Assembly (NCBI GenBank): GCA_937901805.1
Contig: CALDJI010000126.1
Span: 1-28,881 of the forward strand
Length of the DNA stretch: 28,881 bases
Direction: 5' to 3'
Source: an uncultured Clostridia bacterium
Lineage (GTDB): Bacteria; Bacillota; Clostridia; Oscillospirales; Ruminococcaceae
In this document: one piece after another, positions 12,403-19,039 of the stretch
Position numbering within the stretch: the first letter of the stretch is position 1
Layout: every line of letters begins with the position of its first letter
The notes under the pieces: model-generated
Seen by the model: only the letters and a program-made list of their open reading frames with translations
What the model was told of the DNA's origin: nothing
Databases searched by the model: none
Translations under genes and position numbers: made by a program

Positions 12403-12440
12403 AAGATCACCTTCTAGAATGATTGAATAGAAAAGAAAAA

Positions 12441-12476
12441 TAGTAGTTATAGTAGGGGCCGTTTAATTGTGGAGAA
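12441..12476 (-). other. DnaA-trio element with adjacent DnaA box
   Basis: Read on the minus strand, the DnaA-box-like TTCTCCACA (12476-12468) is followed by seven AT-rich bases, the GC block GGCCCC (12460-12455) and CTACTATAACTACTA (12455-12441). The opposite strand of that last tract is 3'-GAT GAT ATT GAT GAT-5', matching the published DnaA-trio consensus 3'-[G/A]A[T/A]-5'. It is then followed by a pyrimidine/AT-rich run toward dnaN. A degenerate box, TTTTCCATT (12485-12477), abuts the first box. This is where DnaA filaments would be expected to melt the duplex. Confidence 0.72.
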
Positions 12477-12582
12477 AATGGAAAACCCCAGAATCCATGC
12501 GGTTTTCCGGCATTTTTCCGGCCGTTTACGAATGGTTGCAAAGATGTCCAAAAGTGGAAGAAAAAACTTTTTCCCACCGAGA

Positions 12583-12700
12583 AGTGGAAAACTATGTGGG
12601 TAATGTTGAATACTCGGTGCATAATTAAGGGTATTATGGTAACCAAGCGCAACCTCGTGAAATAGTTGGTGGAAAAAGTGGAAAACCTATTTGTGGAAAA
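12583..12700 (-). other. DnaA-box cluster
   Basis: Near-consensus DnaA boxes on the minus strand are TTTTCCACA (12700-12692), TTTTCCACT (12685-12677), TTTTCCACC (12676-12668), TTACCCACA (12603-12595) and TTTTCCACT (12591-12583). The first fits TTWTNCACA exactly and each of the others has one mismatch. Two boxes are contiguous (12668-12685). All point the same way, toward the trio tract and dnaN. Confidence 0.68.
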
Positions 12701-12708
12701 TATTCCCG

Positions 12709-14070
12709 TTAGCTGTCGCGGATGTTTTTAATAATGTCCTCAATGGTCTCCTTGTAATGGGAGTCCTGGGTCATATTTTTTTCTACCTGCTGGATAGCAT
12801 ACACAATGGTGGAGTGATCGCGGCCCCCAAATTCCTCTCCAATAGCGGCCATGGACATCTGAGTGATTTCCCGCACAACATAGGCAGCCACCTGACGGGC
12901 AGAGGAGATCTGCGCGGCGCGCTTGTTGGAGCGGATATCTGTCGGAGAGACGTTGTAGGTGCGCGCTACCTCGTTGATGATGCGCTCTACAGTGACCGGA
13001 ACAGGTTGGTTGTCGTTGAGGATATCCCGGATGGCATTTTGTGCAATGGAAATGGAGGGCGGGGTTCCCGCTAGGAGCTTAAACGCTTTGAGTTTTTTGA
13101 CCGCGCCTTCCAACTGCCGGATATTTGTTTTCAGGCGGTTTGCAATGTACTCGGCGACATCGTCCGGAATGTTGATGTCGAGCAGCTGCGCCTTGCGCCG
13201 GATAATGGCAATTCTGGTTTCAAAGTCCGGCGGCTGGATATCGGCAAGCAGACCCCATTCAAAACGGGTGCGCAGGCGATCCTCCAGGGTTTTGATCTCT
13301 TTGGGCGGCCGGTCAGAGGTCAGGACAATCTGCTTGCCGGCATGATAGAGGGTATTGAAGGTATGGAAGAATTCTTCCTGCGTACTCTCTTTTCCACCGA
13401 TAAACTGGATGTCATCGACCAGCAGGACGTCTGCTTTGCGGTATTTGGCGTGAAATTCCTGTGTAGATTTGGCGGCAATCGCCTCGATCAGTTCGTTGGT
13501 AAATTCTTCGCCCTTGACATAAATAATGTTGGTACCGGGCCTGGAATGGGAGATTTCATTTGTGATGGCATAGAGCAGATGGGTCTTTCCCAATCCGGAT
13601 CCACCATAGATAAACAGCGGGTTATAAGTCCCGGATGGGTTGGAGGCAACAGCCAGGCAGGCCGCATGCGCAAATTTGTTGGAAGGGCCGACGATAAAGG
13701 TGTTAAAGGTGTACTCGTAATCCCCGCCGCGGGAAGTTTGTTCAACCTGCTCGGAAGTGAAGGAGGAAAGCTCCGGCTCGCCTGTACCGGCGGCGCTCTG
13801 GGAGGAAGCGGCGGCCTTGTGGCTTTCCTCCGCAATGATGTTGATCTTGACCTCAAAGCCAAGCGTTTCTTCAAACGCGCGGGTCAGGATGCTCAGATAT
13901 TTTTTTTCGATGATGTCTTTTTGGAACGAAGAGGAGACGCGAAGGTTTGCGATCCCGTCCTCAAATGAGACGGGCTCAATACAGGTAATCCACAGTTCAT
14001 AGGCTACCTTGGTAATCTGTCCTTTGCAGTACTCGCTGACTAGGTTCCATGCGTCCTTGAAGGATTCCAT
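12709..14070 (-). CDS. dnaA: Chromosomal replication initiator protein DnaA
   Basis: A 453-aa AAA+ initiator that binds DnaA boxes and melts oriC. Domain I begins MESFKDAWNL. A low-complexity linker (about 82-118) is followed by Walker A GGSGLGKT (156-163) and Walker B LLVDD (216-220). The C-terminal domain IV signature GGRDHSTIVYAI makes the DNA-binding helix-turn-helix. I prefer the ATG at 14070. The upstream in-frame TTG at 14082 directly abuts the only G-rich candidate ribosome-binding site (GGGGG), which is sterically implausible, and M-E-x3-D-x-W matches other DnaA N-termini. Expression is likely autoregulated through nearby boxes. Confidence 0.96.
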   Translation of the reverse strand: MESFKDAWNLVSEYCKGQITKVAYELWITCIEPVSFEDGIANLRVSSSFQKDIIEKKYLSILTRAFEETLGFEVKINIIAEESHKAAASSQSAAGTGEPELSSFTSEQVEQTSRGGDYEYTFNTFIVGPSNKFAHAACLAVASNPSGTYNPLFIYGGSGLGKTHLLYAITNEISHSRPGTNIIYVKGEEFTNELIEAIAAKSTQEFHAKYRKADVLLVDDIQFIGGKESTQEEFFHTFNTLYHAGKQIVLTSDRPPKEIKTLEDRLRTRFEWGLLADIQPPDFETRIAIIRRKAQLLDINIPDDVAEYIANRLKTNIRQLEGAVKKLKAFKLLAGTPPSISIAQNAIRDILNDNQPVPVTVERIINEVARTYNVSPTDIRSNKRAAQISSARQVAAYVVREITQMSMAAIGEEFGGRDHSTIVYAIQQVEKNMTQDSHYKETIEDIIKNIRDS

Positions 14071-14111
14071 GATTTGATACAACCCCCGGATAATGGATTT
14101 TCACATCTGCG

Positions 14112-14120
14112 TGTGCAAAA
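14112..14120 (-). promoter_or_regulatory. DnaA box in the dnaA leader
   Basis: The minus strand reads TTTTGCACA, a full match to the relaxed box TTWTNCACA. It lies between the proposed dnaA promoter and its start codon, where it could mediate DnaA autorepression. A weaker box, TTTTCCACC, is on the plus strand at 14226-14234, next to the proposed -35. Confidence 0.45.
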
Positions 14121-14133
14121 GTTGTTGAGGAAC

Positions 14134-14184
14134 AAAAAAGACGGTCAATTTAGGTGTTGAAAACCTGAATCCCACCGTTTTTTA
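14134..14184 (-). terminator. Terminator-like hairpin in the dnaA 5' leader
   Basis: On the minus strand ACGGT (14178-14174) can pair with ACCGT (14145-14141), with a nested AGGT/ACCT stem between them. The distal arm is followed by C and six T residues. The outer stem is only five strong pairs plus A-T pairs, so termination would be weak. It lies within about 50 bases of the predicted transcription start and could act as an attenuator. Confidence 0.35.
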
Positions 14185-14194
14185 AACTGTACTA

Positions 14195-14223
14195 ATTTTA
14201 ACATAAGTGGGACTGCGATTCAA
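14195..14223 (-). promoter_or_regulatory. dnaA promoter
   Basis: On the minus strand TTGAAT (14223-14218) and TAAAAT (14200-14195) are separated by exactly 17 bases. A TG one base upstream of the -10 adds an extended -10 element. It points at dnaA and leaves a leader of about 120 bases. This is the best promoter candidate in the divergent region. Confidence 0.62.
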
Positions 14224-14428
14224 GCTTTTCCACCGCTTATTTCCGCTTTATATTATAATAGTATAAGAGAATGGAAAATTTTAAACGGCAGATAGGAAAT
14301 GTATAGGGGAAATTACTTTTGGGATTGTTCTCAAAATATACAAAATATAAGGGATAAAACGGCGAAACCTGTATGGAGAACCACACAGATTTCTTTCTGG
14401 ATGGGCAGTATTAAAAAAGGAGATTCAG

Positions 14429-14563
14429 TTGGATACAAAAACGGATGATATCCGGGGAAAACTGCGAAAAAAGCGTGAAAAATCAAACGGAAATTTAAAA
14501 AATGGATTGACAGGCCATGGAATCGTGATATATACTATTTACTTGCAAGGTTACGCCTTATGA
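14429..14563 (+). CDS. Possible small protein, 44 aa, TTG start
   Basis: A short open frame starting at TTG with an excellent AAGGAG six bases upstream. The product begins with a highly charged segment ([18 protein letters not shown]) and ends in a hydrophobic tail ([14 protein letters not shown]). It is not recognised as any known family. It overlaps the rpmH promoter, which would constrain its sequence, and the good ribosome-binding site could be chance. No clear promoter was found upstream. It is listed as a candidate only. Confidence 0.22.
   Translation: MDTKTDDIRGKLRKKREKSNGNLKNGLTGHGIVIYTIYLQGYAL
14507..14536 (+). promoter_or_regulatory. Strong promoter for rpmH
   Basis: A perfect -35 TTGACA (14507-14512) is followed by TATACT at 14531-14536 (18-base spacer), or TATATA at 14529-14534 (16-base spacer). 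It lies about 135 bases before the rpmH ATG and faces away from dnaA, as in other Firmicutes. Confidence 0.75.
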
Positions 14564-14670
14564 TATCGCCTACCACTCTTTCGCAAAAAAAGATTGAAAC
14601 GGCGGCAAAGGAAAATGATATCGCTGTCCTGGTCATACGGGCCGGCAGAAGAAAAAGGGGGGTACCCAAT

Positions 14671-14805
14671 ATGCTGAGAACTTACCAGCCGAAAAAGCGC
14701 CAGAGAAAAAAGGAGCACGGCTTCCGCAAGAGAATGGCGACAAAGAACGGACGCAAGGTTTTGGCGCGCCGCAGAGCAAAAGGCAGAAAGCATCTGTCTT
14801 ATTAA
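14671..14805 (+). CDS. rpmH: 50S ribosomal protein L34
   Basis: A 44-aa, extremely basic protein: [20 protein letters not shown], then [20 protein letters not shown]. This is the full conserved length and sequence of bacterial L34. The true start is the ATG at 14671, preceded by GGGGGG at about 8 bases. The longer open frame upstream has no homology. The gene is divergent from dnaA, as in most bacteria, and is followed by a hairpin before rnpA. Confidence 0.97.
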   Translation: MLRTYQPKKRQRKKEHGFRKRMATKNGRKVLARRRAKGRKHLSY

Positions 14806-14810
14806 TCTCT

Positions 14811-14840
14811 GGCCACACCCTGCTGTGGCCTTTTCTTTTA
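14811..14840 (+). terminator. Hairpin with T run between rpmH and rnpA
   Basis: GGCCACA (14811-14817) and TGTGGCC (14824-14830) form a seven-pair stem around a six-base loop, followed by TTTTCTTTT. It looks like a Rho-independent terminator. Since rnpA starts 33 bases later with no obvious promoter, it probably acts as a partial terminator that sets the high ratio of L34 to RnpA. Confidence 0.75.
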
Positions 14841-14862
14841 CACGCAAGTATTGAGGAAATCA

Positions 14863-15222
14863 ATGAACCCGAAAATTGTGACACTCAAAGAAAACAGGGA
14901 TTTTAAGCGACTGTATGCAAAAGGAAAATCCTGTCCGCATCCGCTGCTTGTGACCTATGCGAGAAAAAATCGGCTGAATGTCAACCGGATCGGCATTACG
15001 GCGAGCAAGAAAATTGGAAATGCCGTTTCCCGTAACCGGGCACGCAGAATTATCAGGGAGGCGTACCGCTCTATAGAGCCGGGACTTCCCGGCGGATGGG
15101 ATTTTGTTTTTGTTGCGCGTTACAAAACCACACTGATAAAAACACAGCGGCTGATCCCTGTCATGAGAAAACAGATTTCAAAACTTACAACTACCAAAAC
15201 AGACGGCGGCGTAACGAAATAA
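14863..15222 (+). CDS. rnpA: Ribonuclease P protein component
   Basis: A 119-aa basic protein subunit of RNase P, which binds the catalytic RNA and helps trim tRNA 5' leaders. It shows the RNR signature at residues about 57-69 (RNRARRIIREAYR), GITASKKIGNAV before it and a GWDFVFVAR strand. The ATG at 14863 has GAGGAAA just upstream. The earlier in-frame TTG at 14851 would use that same sequence as coding and is less likely. It lies in the conserved rpmH-rnpA-yidD-yidC-jag order. Confidence 0.95.
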   Translation: MNPKIVTLKENRDFKRLYAKGKSCPHPLLVTYARKNRLNVNRIGITASKKIGNAVSRNRARRIIREAYRSIEPGLPGGWDFVFVARYKTTLIKTQRLIPVMRKQISKLTTTKTDGGVTK

Positions 15223-15291
15223 CCGTTATGGCGGCGCATTTTTTGTATCTTGATTCCTTTGTTTACGGATTTTTGAAATAGGGGATATAAT

Positions 15292-15540
15292 TTGAAATTT
15301 TTGCTTCTCAAACTGATTGGATTTTATCGAAAATACATTTCGCCGCTCAAAAAACCTTGCTGCAGGTTTTATCCGACCTGCTCGGCCTATGCGCTTGAAG
15401 CAATTTCTACTTATGGAGCCGCACGCGGCGGATGGCTCGCGCTCAGGCGTATTTTAAAGTGTCACCCGTTCCATCCGGGAGGCGTAGATTTGGTTCCGAC
15501 TCCCGAACAGCTTGCATCCAAACGAAAGAAAAAGAAATAG
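15292..15540 (+). CDS. yidD: Membrane protein insertion efficiency factor YidD
   Basis: An 82-aa protein with the complete YidD pattern: an amphipathic N-terminus ([18 protein letters not shown]), then [17 protein letters not shown]...[18 protein letters not shown], and a polylysine tail. YidD sits at the inner face of the membrane and assists YidC-dependent insertion. The start is TTG with AGGGGAT in front, and no ATG is available nearby. It lies 69 bases after rnpA and 27 bases before yidC. Confidence 0.94.
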   Translation: MKFLLLKLIGFYRKYISPLKKPCCRFYPTCSAYALEAISTYGAARGGWLALRRILKCHPFHPGGVDLVPTPEQLASKRKKKK

Positions 15541-15567
15541 GAAACTCACTCGCTGGAGGATTACGAA

Positions 15568-16635
15568 ATGGAATTTATCAACTCAATCTTCGGTTATCCT
15601 TTGGGGTGGCTCATGTGGCTGTGCTATAAAATTGTCTCAAACTATGGCATTGCGCTGATCATCTTCACCCTTTTGACAAAACTGATCTTGTTCCCTCTTG
15701 CAGTTAAGCAGCAGAAATCTTCACTGCGCATGGCAAGAATGCAGCCGAAGCTGGAAGAGCTGCAAAAGAAATACGGCAAAAATAAAGAAAAATACAGCGA
15801 AGAGATGTTAAAACTCTACGATGAGGAAAAGTACAACCCCATGAGCGGTTGTCTGCCCATGCTCATCCAGTTCCCGATTCTCTTTGGTTTGATTGACGTT
15901 ATTTATAAGCCGATGACCCATATCCTGCGGATTCCATCGGATGTCATCAAACTCGCAACGGATATTGCGACCAACAATGGCTCTGTGATGTCCTATTCGC
16001 CTCAGCTTTTGGCGATCCAGGGAATCGCCCAGAATCCGCAGCCCTATATTGATGCAATGGGGGCGGATGTCGTTTCCCATATCCAGAGCCTGAACCTCTC
16101 CTTTTTCGGCCTGGATCTTTCCCAGACGCCGACCCTGGCGTTCAATATCCTGATTTTGATCCCGATTCTTTCTGGATTGACTTCTTTCCTGTTCACCATG
16201 CTGACCATGAAAACCAATCCTTCTATGCAGCAGCAGGAAGGCGCTCCCGGCGCTGGATGTATGACCAAGGTGATGCAGTATATTATGCCGATTTTTTCGC
16301 TGGTCATTGCATTTCAGGTTCCGGCCGGCGTTGGTATGTACTGGATTTTCTCTAATGTTTTCTCCACTTTCCAGCAGATTCTGCTGAATAAGAAGTACAA
16401 TCCAAAGATCGCCGCAGAAGAAGCGGAACGGGAATATGAACTGCAAAAGAGGAAGAAAAACAAGGAAAAACGGAAAGTTGTCGAAGTAAGAGAGGAAAAG
16501 ACTGGAAAAGTGATCGAAAAGACGCTTACACAAAAAGAAATTGACCGCCAGCGCCTTGCCGCAGCAAGAAAGCGCGATGCGGAAAAATACGGGGAAGAGT
16601 ATGTCGAGGTCACGGACGACGACTTGAAGAGTTAG
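15568..16635 (+). CDS. yidC: Membrane protein insertase YidC/Oxa1 family
   Basis: A 355-aa five-pass Oxa1-type insertase. The first hydrophobic segment contains LIIFTLLTKLILFPL. Lys38 occupies the position of the groove arginine (R366 in E. coli, R73 in B. subtilis SpoIIIJ), so the positive charge is kept. A cytoplasmic hairpin (KQQKSSLRMARMQPKLEEL) and a GCLPMLIQFPI..GL segment follow. The last segments end in AGVGMYWIFSN. The C-terminal tail (about 275-355) is long and strongly charged, as expected for a ribosome-contacting tail. There is no lipobox, unlike SpoIIIJ. GGAGG precedes the ATG. It is followed by jag after 8 bases. Confidence 0.95.
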   Translation: MEFINSIFGYPLGWLMWLCYKIVSNYGIALIIFTLLTKLILFPLAVKQQKSSLRMARMQPKLEELQKKYGKNKEKYSEEMLKLYDEEKYNPMSGCLPMLIQFPILFGLIDVIYKPMTHILRIPSDVIKLATDIATNNGSVMSYSPQLLAIQGIAQNPQPYIDAMGADVVSHIQSLNLSFFGLDLSQTPTLAFNILILIPILSGLTSFLFTMLTMKTNPSMQQQEGAPGAGCMTKVMQYIMPIFSLVIAFQVPAGVGMYWIFSNVFSTFQQILLNKKYNPKIAAEEAEREYELQKRKKNKEKRKVVEVREEKTGKVIEKTLTQKEIDRQRLAAARKRDAEKYGEEYVEVTDDDLKS

Positions 16636-16643
16636 GAAACCGA

Positions 16644-17579
16644 ATGACGGGGGTGTCACTTTTGAAAAAACAGAGTGTGAAAACAGCAAAAACCGTAGAA
16701 GAGGCAACCGCGCTTGCCTGTGCAGAACTTGGCGTTTCAGTTTCGGATGTCCCGGCGGAGGATATCCATGTGCTCCATTACCCCAAAAAGAGCTTTTTCA
16801 GCTTTTTGAAACCGGATTATGCTGAAGTAGAAGTGGTTTTGGAAATTTCCAAACTGAACCTTGCGCTGGAATATATCCAGTCTATTTTAAAAGATATGGG
16901 TTTGGAAAGCGTCACTGCTTCTGTCAGCGAAAAGTCTGAGGACAGTGCCGTGATTTTACTGGAAGGGGAAAGCGTGGGGACGCTTATCGGACGGCATGGG
17001 GAAACGTTGGATGCACTGCAGTATCTGACTGGGCTAGTGGCAAACAAGGCGGAAGGGGATTATTTCCGTGTTTCTCTGGACAGCGGAAATTACCGCGAAA
17101 AACGGAAGAAAACCCTGGAGTCCCTGGCTCGCAGAATGGCAGTCTCTGCAGCAAAAACCGGCCGCAGTATGACATTGGAGCCGATGAATCCCTATGAGCG
17201 GCGGATTATCCACTCCACAGTACAGGAAGTAGAAGGAGCAACCTCTACTTCTATTGGAGAGGAACCGAACCGCCGGGTGGTCATTAAATCCACCAACCCA
17301 CGCCCGAAACGCCAGAAAAACGATTCCGGACGTTCCGGAGGAAAACCGCGGAGAGGCGGTAAGGGTTCATATCGCCGGGAACGCAGCAATATAGCAGGAG
17401 AGGATCTGCCCTTGCCGAAGCGGGATCGCAAGCCGCTGCACGACAGCGAGTTTGAAATTCCTGTGGAAGAACACCGTACTCCTGCAAAACCGGTAAAAAT
17501 GGAGCAGGAGATCCGTACTACATCCCCGGATCAGGCATTTGGGGATGGGCTGTACTCTAAAATTGAAATCGACGATTAA
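16644..17579 (+). CDS. jag: RNA-binding protein Jag (KhpB)
   Basis: A 311-aa protein with the three Jag modules. The Jag_N domain (about 8-60) carries KTVEEAT..A..ELG and YPKKSFFSFLKPDYAEV. The KH domain has its GxxG loop at GRHG (116-119, in LIGRHGETLDALQYL). The R3H domain contains R186-x3-H190. KhpB works with KhpA as a global RNA chaperone that affects cell elongation. A basic, disordered C-terminal tail (about 215-311, rich in R, K and G) exceeds the B. subtilis length. An in-frame TTG at 16662 with GGGGGTG upstream would give MKKQSVKTAK and is a reasonable alternative start. Confidence 0.93.
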   Translation: MTGVSLLKKQSVKTAKTVEEATALACAELGVSVSDVPAEDIHVLHYPKKSFFSFLKPDYAEVEVVLEISKLNLALEYIQSILKDMGLESVTASVSEKSEDSAVILLEGESVGTLIGRHGETLDALQYLTGLVANKAEGDYFRVSLDSGNYREKRKKTLESLARRMAVSAAKTGRSMTLEPMNPYERRIIHSTVQEVEGATSTSIGEEPNRRVVIKSTNPRPKRQKNDSGRSGGKPRRGGKGSYRRERSNIAGEDLPLPKRDRKPLHDSEFEIPVEEHRTPAKPVKMEQEIRTTSPDQAFGDGLYSKIEIDD

Positions 17580-17593
17580 AGATTAAAGCCACG

Positions 17594-17627
17594 AAAAGGA
17601 GGGTTTCATGTGAAACTCTCCTTTTTT
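17594..17627 (+). terminator. Rho-independent terminator after jag, with an embedded parS-like core
   Basis: AAAAGGAGGGTTTCA (17594-17608) pairs with TGAAACTCTCCTTTT (17611-17625), with one G-T wobble, and a six-T run follows at 17622-17627. It ends the rpmH-to-jag transcript just before mnmE. The tip of the hairpin is GTTTCATGTGAAAC (17603-17616), a one-mismatch version of the parS core. Confidence 0.8.
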
Positions 17628-17654
17628 GAGATAAGGGAAAAGGAGGAATTTGTC

Positions 17655-19025
17655 ATGGAACAGACGACAATTGCGGCAATTTCCACACCGCATGCTATGG
17701 GAGGGATTGGGATTGTCCGCCTTTCCGGACCGGATGCGAGGGCAATCGCTGCACGTGTCTTTATCCCGAAATCCTCCCGGAAAACCCTGAAAGACGTCCC
17801 GGGCTATACGGCGCTCTATGGACGGGTGCAGGAGGATGGGCAAGAACTGGACGATGCAATCGCCCTGGTGTTTTCCGCTCCCAAAAGCTATACTGGGGAG
17901 GATGTGGTCGAACTTTCCTGTCATGGCGGGCTGTATTTAATGCAGCGTGTGCTGCGTGCAGTTTTGGATGCAGGCGCCGTCCCTGCACAGGCAGGGGAGT
18001 TTACCAAACGGGCGTTTTTGAATGGAAAACTCTCTTTAACCCAGGCGGAAGGGGTTATGGATTTAATTGCAAGCCAGGGGGAACAGGCGGCGCGGGCAGC
18101 ACTATCCGCACGGGATGGCGCGTTGTTCCAGCGGATTGAACAGGTAAAACAGGATCTCCTCGCCCTGTCGGGACATCTTTCTGCATGGATTGATTTCCCG
18201 GAAGAGGATGTTCCGGAACTTTCGGAACAAGAACTTTCCGGGACGCTTTGCAAGTCGGCGGGAGAACTGGAAGATCTGCTTGCCTCCTATGATGCGGGGC
18301 AGCTGATGAAAAACGGGGTGGAAACTGCCATTGTCGGAAGACCGAACGTGGGAAAGTCCACCTTGATGAATCTGCTCTCCGGAAGGGAAAAAAGTATAGT
18401 CACCGATATCCCGGGTACGACCAGGGATATCGTGGAGAACAGTGTCCATCTTGGAGACGTCATTTTGCATTTGTATGATACGGCAGGAATCCGTCAGACA
18501 GACGATCCGGTGGAGCAGGCCGGCGTGCAGCGAGCAAAAGATAAAATTGAGACAGCCCAGCTTATATTGGCGCTGTTTGACAGTTCTCAGGAGTTGTCTG
18601 AAGAAGACAGGGAGCTGGTTTGTTCCATGCAGGGGCGTCCCTGTATTGCAGTGGTCAACAAAAGCGATCTGGAACAGAAGATGGATTTTTCCTATTTACA
18701 GGAGCATTTTGAAAATCTTGTCTCTATTTCTGCTTATCAAAAGACAGGAGTAGAACAGCTGACAGAATGTGTCCATCGGGTTCTCGGTATGATAAACCTG
18801 GATACATCGTCCGGGATTTTGGCGAATGAACGGCAGAGAGACTGCGCAAAACGCGCGCTGGACGCCCTGAGGGAAGCAAAGGATGCGCACCGGATGGGGA
18901 TTACCCTGGATGCTGTCGGCGTGGAAGTGCAGTCTGCACTCGAGGCGTTGATGGAGCTCACTGGAGAGCAGGCGAGCGAGCGTGTGATCGATGAGGTTTT
19001 CTCCAAATTCTGCGTTGGAAAATAA
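17655..19025 (+). CDS. mnmE: tRNA modification GTPase MnmE
   Basis: A 456-aa GTPase that, with MnmG, installs the cmnm5 group on wobble uridines of several tRNAs. The tetrahydrofolate-binding N-terminal domain starts [19 protein letters not shown]. The inserted Ras-like G domain has GRPNVGKS (about 228-235), [12 protein letters not shown] and NKSD. The protein ends FCVGK, the catalytic C-(I/V/L)-G-K tail with Cys453. The ATG at 17655 has AGGAGG eight bases upstream. The open frame reaches back to 17610, but that part lies inside the terminator hairpin. mnmG follows after 14 bases. Confidence 0.97.
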   Translation: MEQTTIAAISTPHAMGGIGIVRLSGPDARAIAARVFIPKSSRKTLKDVPGYTALYGRVQEDGQELDDAIALVFSAPKSYTGEDVVELSCHGGLYLMQRVLRAVLDAGAVPAQAGEFTKRAFLNGKLSLTQAEGVMDLIASQGEQAARAALSARDGALFQRIEQVKQDLLALSGHLSAWIDFPEEDVPELSEQELSGTLCKSAGELEDLLASYDAGQLMKNGVETAIVGRPNVGKSTLMNLLSGREKSIVTDIPGTTRDIVENSVHLGDVILHLYDTAGIRQTDDPVEQAGVQRAKDKIETAQLILALFDSSQELSEEDRELVCSMQGRPCIAVVNKSDLEQKMDFSYLQEHFENLVSISAYQKTGVEQLTECVHRVLGMINLDTSSGILANERQRDCAKRALDALREAKDAHRMGITLDAVGVEVQSALEALMELTGEQASERVIDEVFSKFCVGK

Positions 19026-19039
19026 AAGGAGGGATTGCA

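Larger units (their letters stand above)
12403..12708. other. Probable oriC unwinding region (dnaA-dnaN spacer)
   Basis: This 306-base spacer contains no credible gene. It shows a run of DnaA-box-like 9-mers, nearly all in the same orientation (reading from dnaA toward dnaN), then a GC cluster and a DnaA-trio-like tract next to AT-rich DNA just before dnaN. That is the order described for the B. subtilis basal origin unwinding system, where the melted region also lies between dnaA and dnaN. The origin call is inference from sequence and synteny. No dnaN promoter could be fixed with confidence. Confidence 0.78.
14083..14670. other. Divergent dnaA-rpmH intergenic region
   Basis: A 588-base region holding the dnaA promoter and leader hairpin, an AT-rich block (14240-14360) with several TATAAT-like words, a possible small ORF (14429-14563) and the strong rpmH promoter. 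Only one full-match DnaA box was found here, compared with the denser array downstream of dnaA. If it takes part in oriC, it would be as an auxiliary upstream subregion of a bipartite origin. Confidence 0.55.

Noticed and set aside
12407..12652. 81-aa frame in the dnaA-dnaN spacer
   Set aside because: It covers the DnaA-trio and box array, has a biased F/H/Y composition and no ribosome-binding site. The DNA is better explained as origin sequence.
14560..14670. 37-residue extension of L34
   Set aside because: Mature L34 begins at MLRTYQPKK, which has its own ribosome-binding site.
15808..16707. 299-aa antisense frame over yidC
   Set aside because: Low-complexity translation of the yidC complement. 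The sense strand is clearly the insertase.
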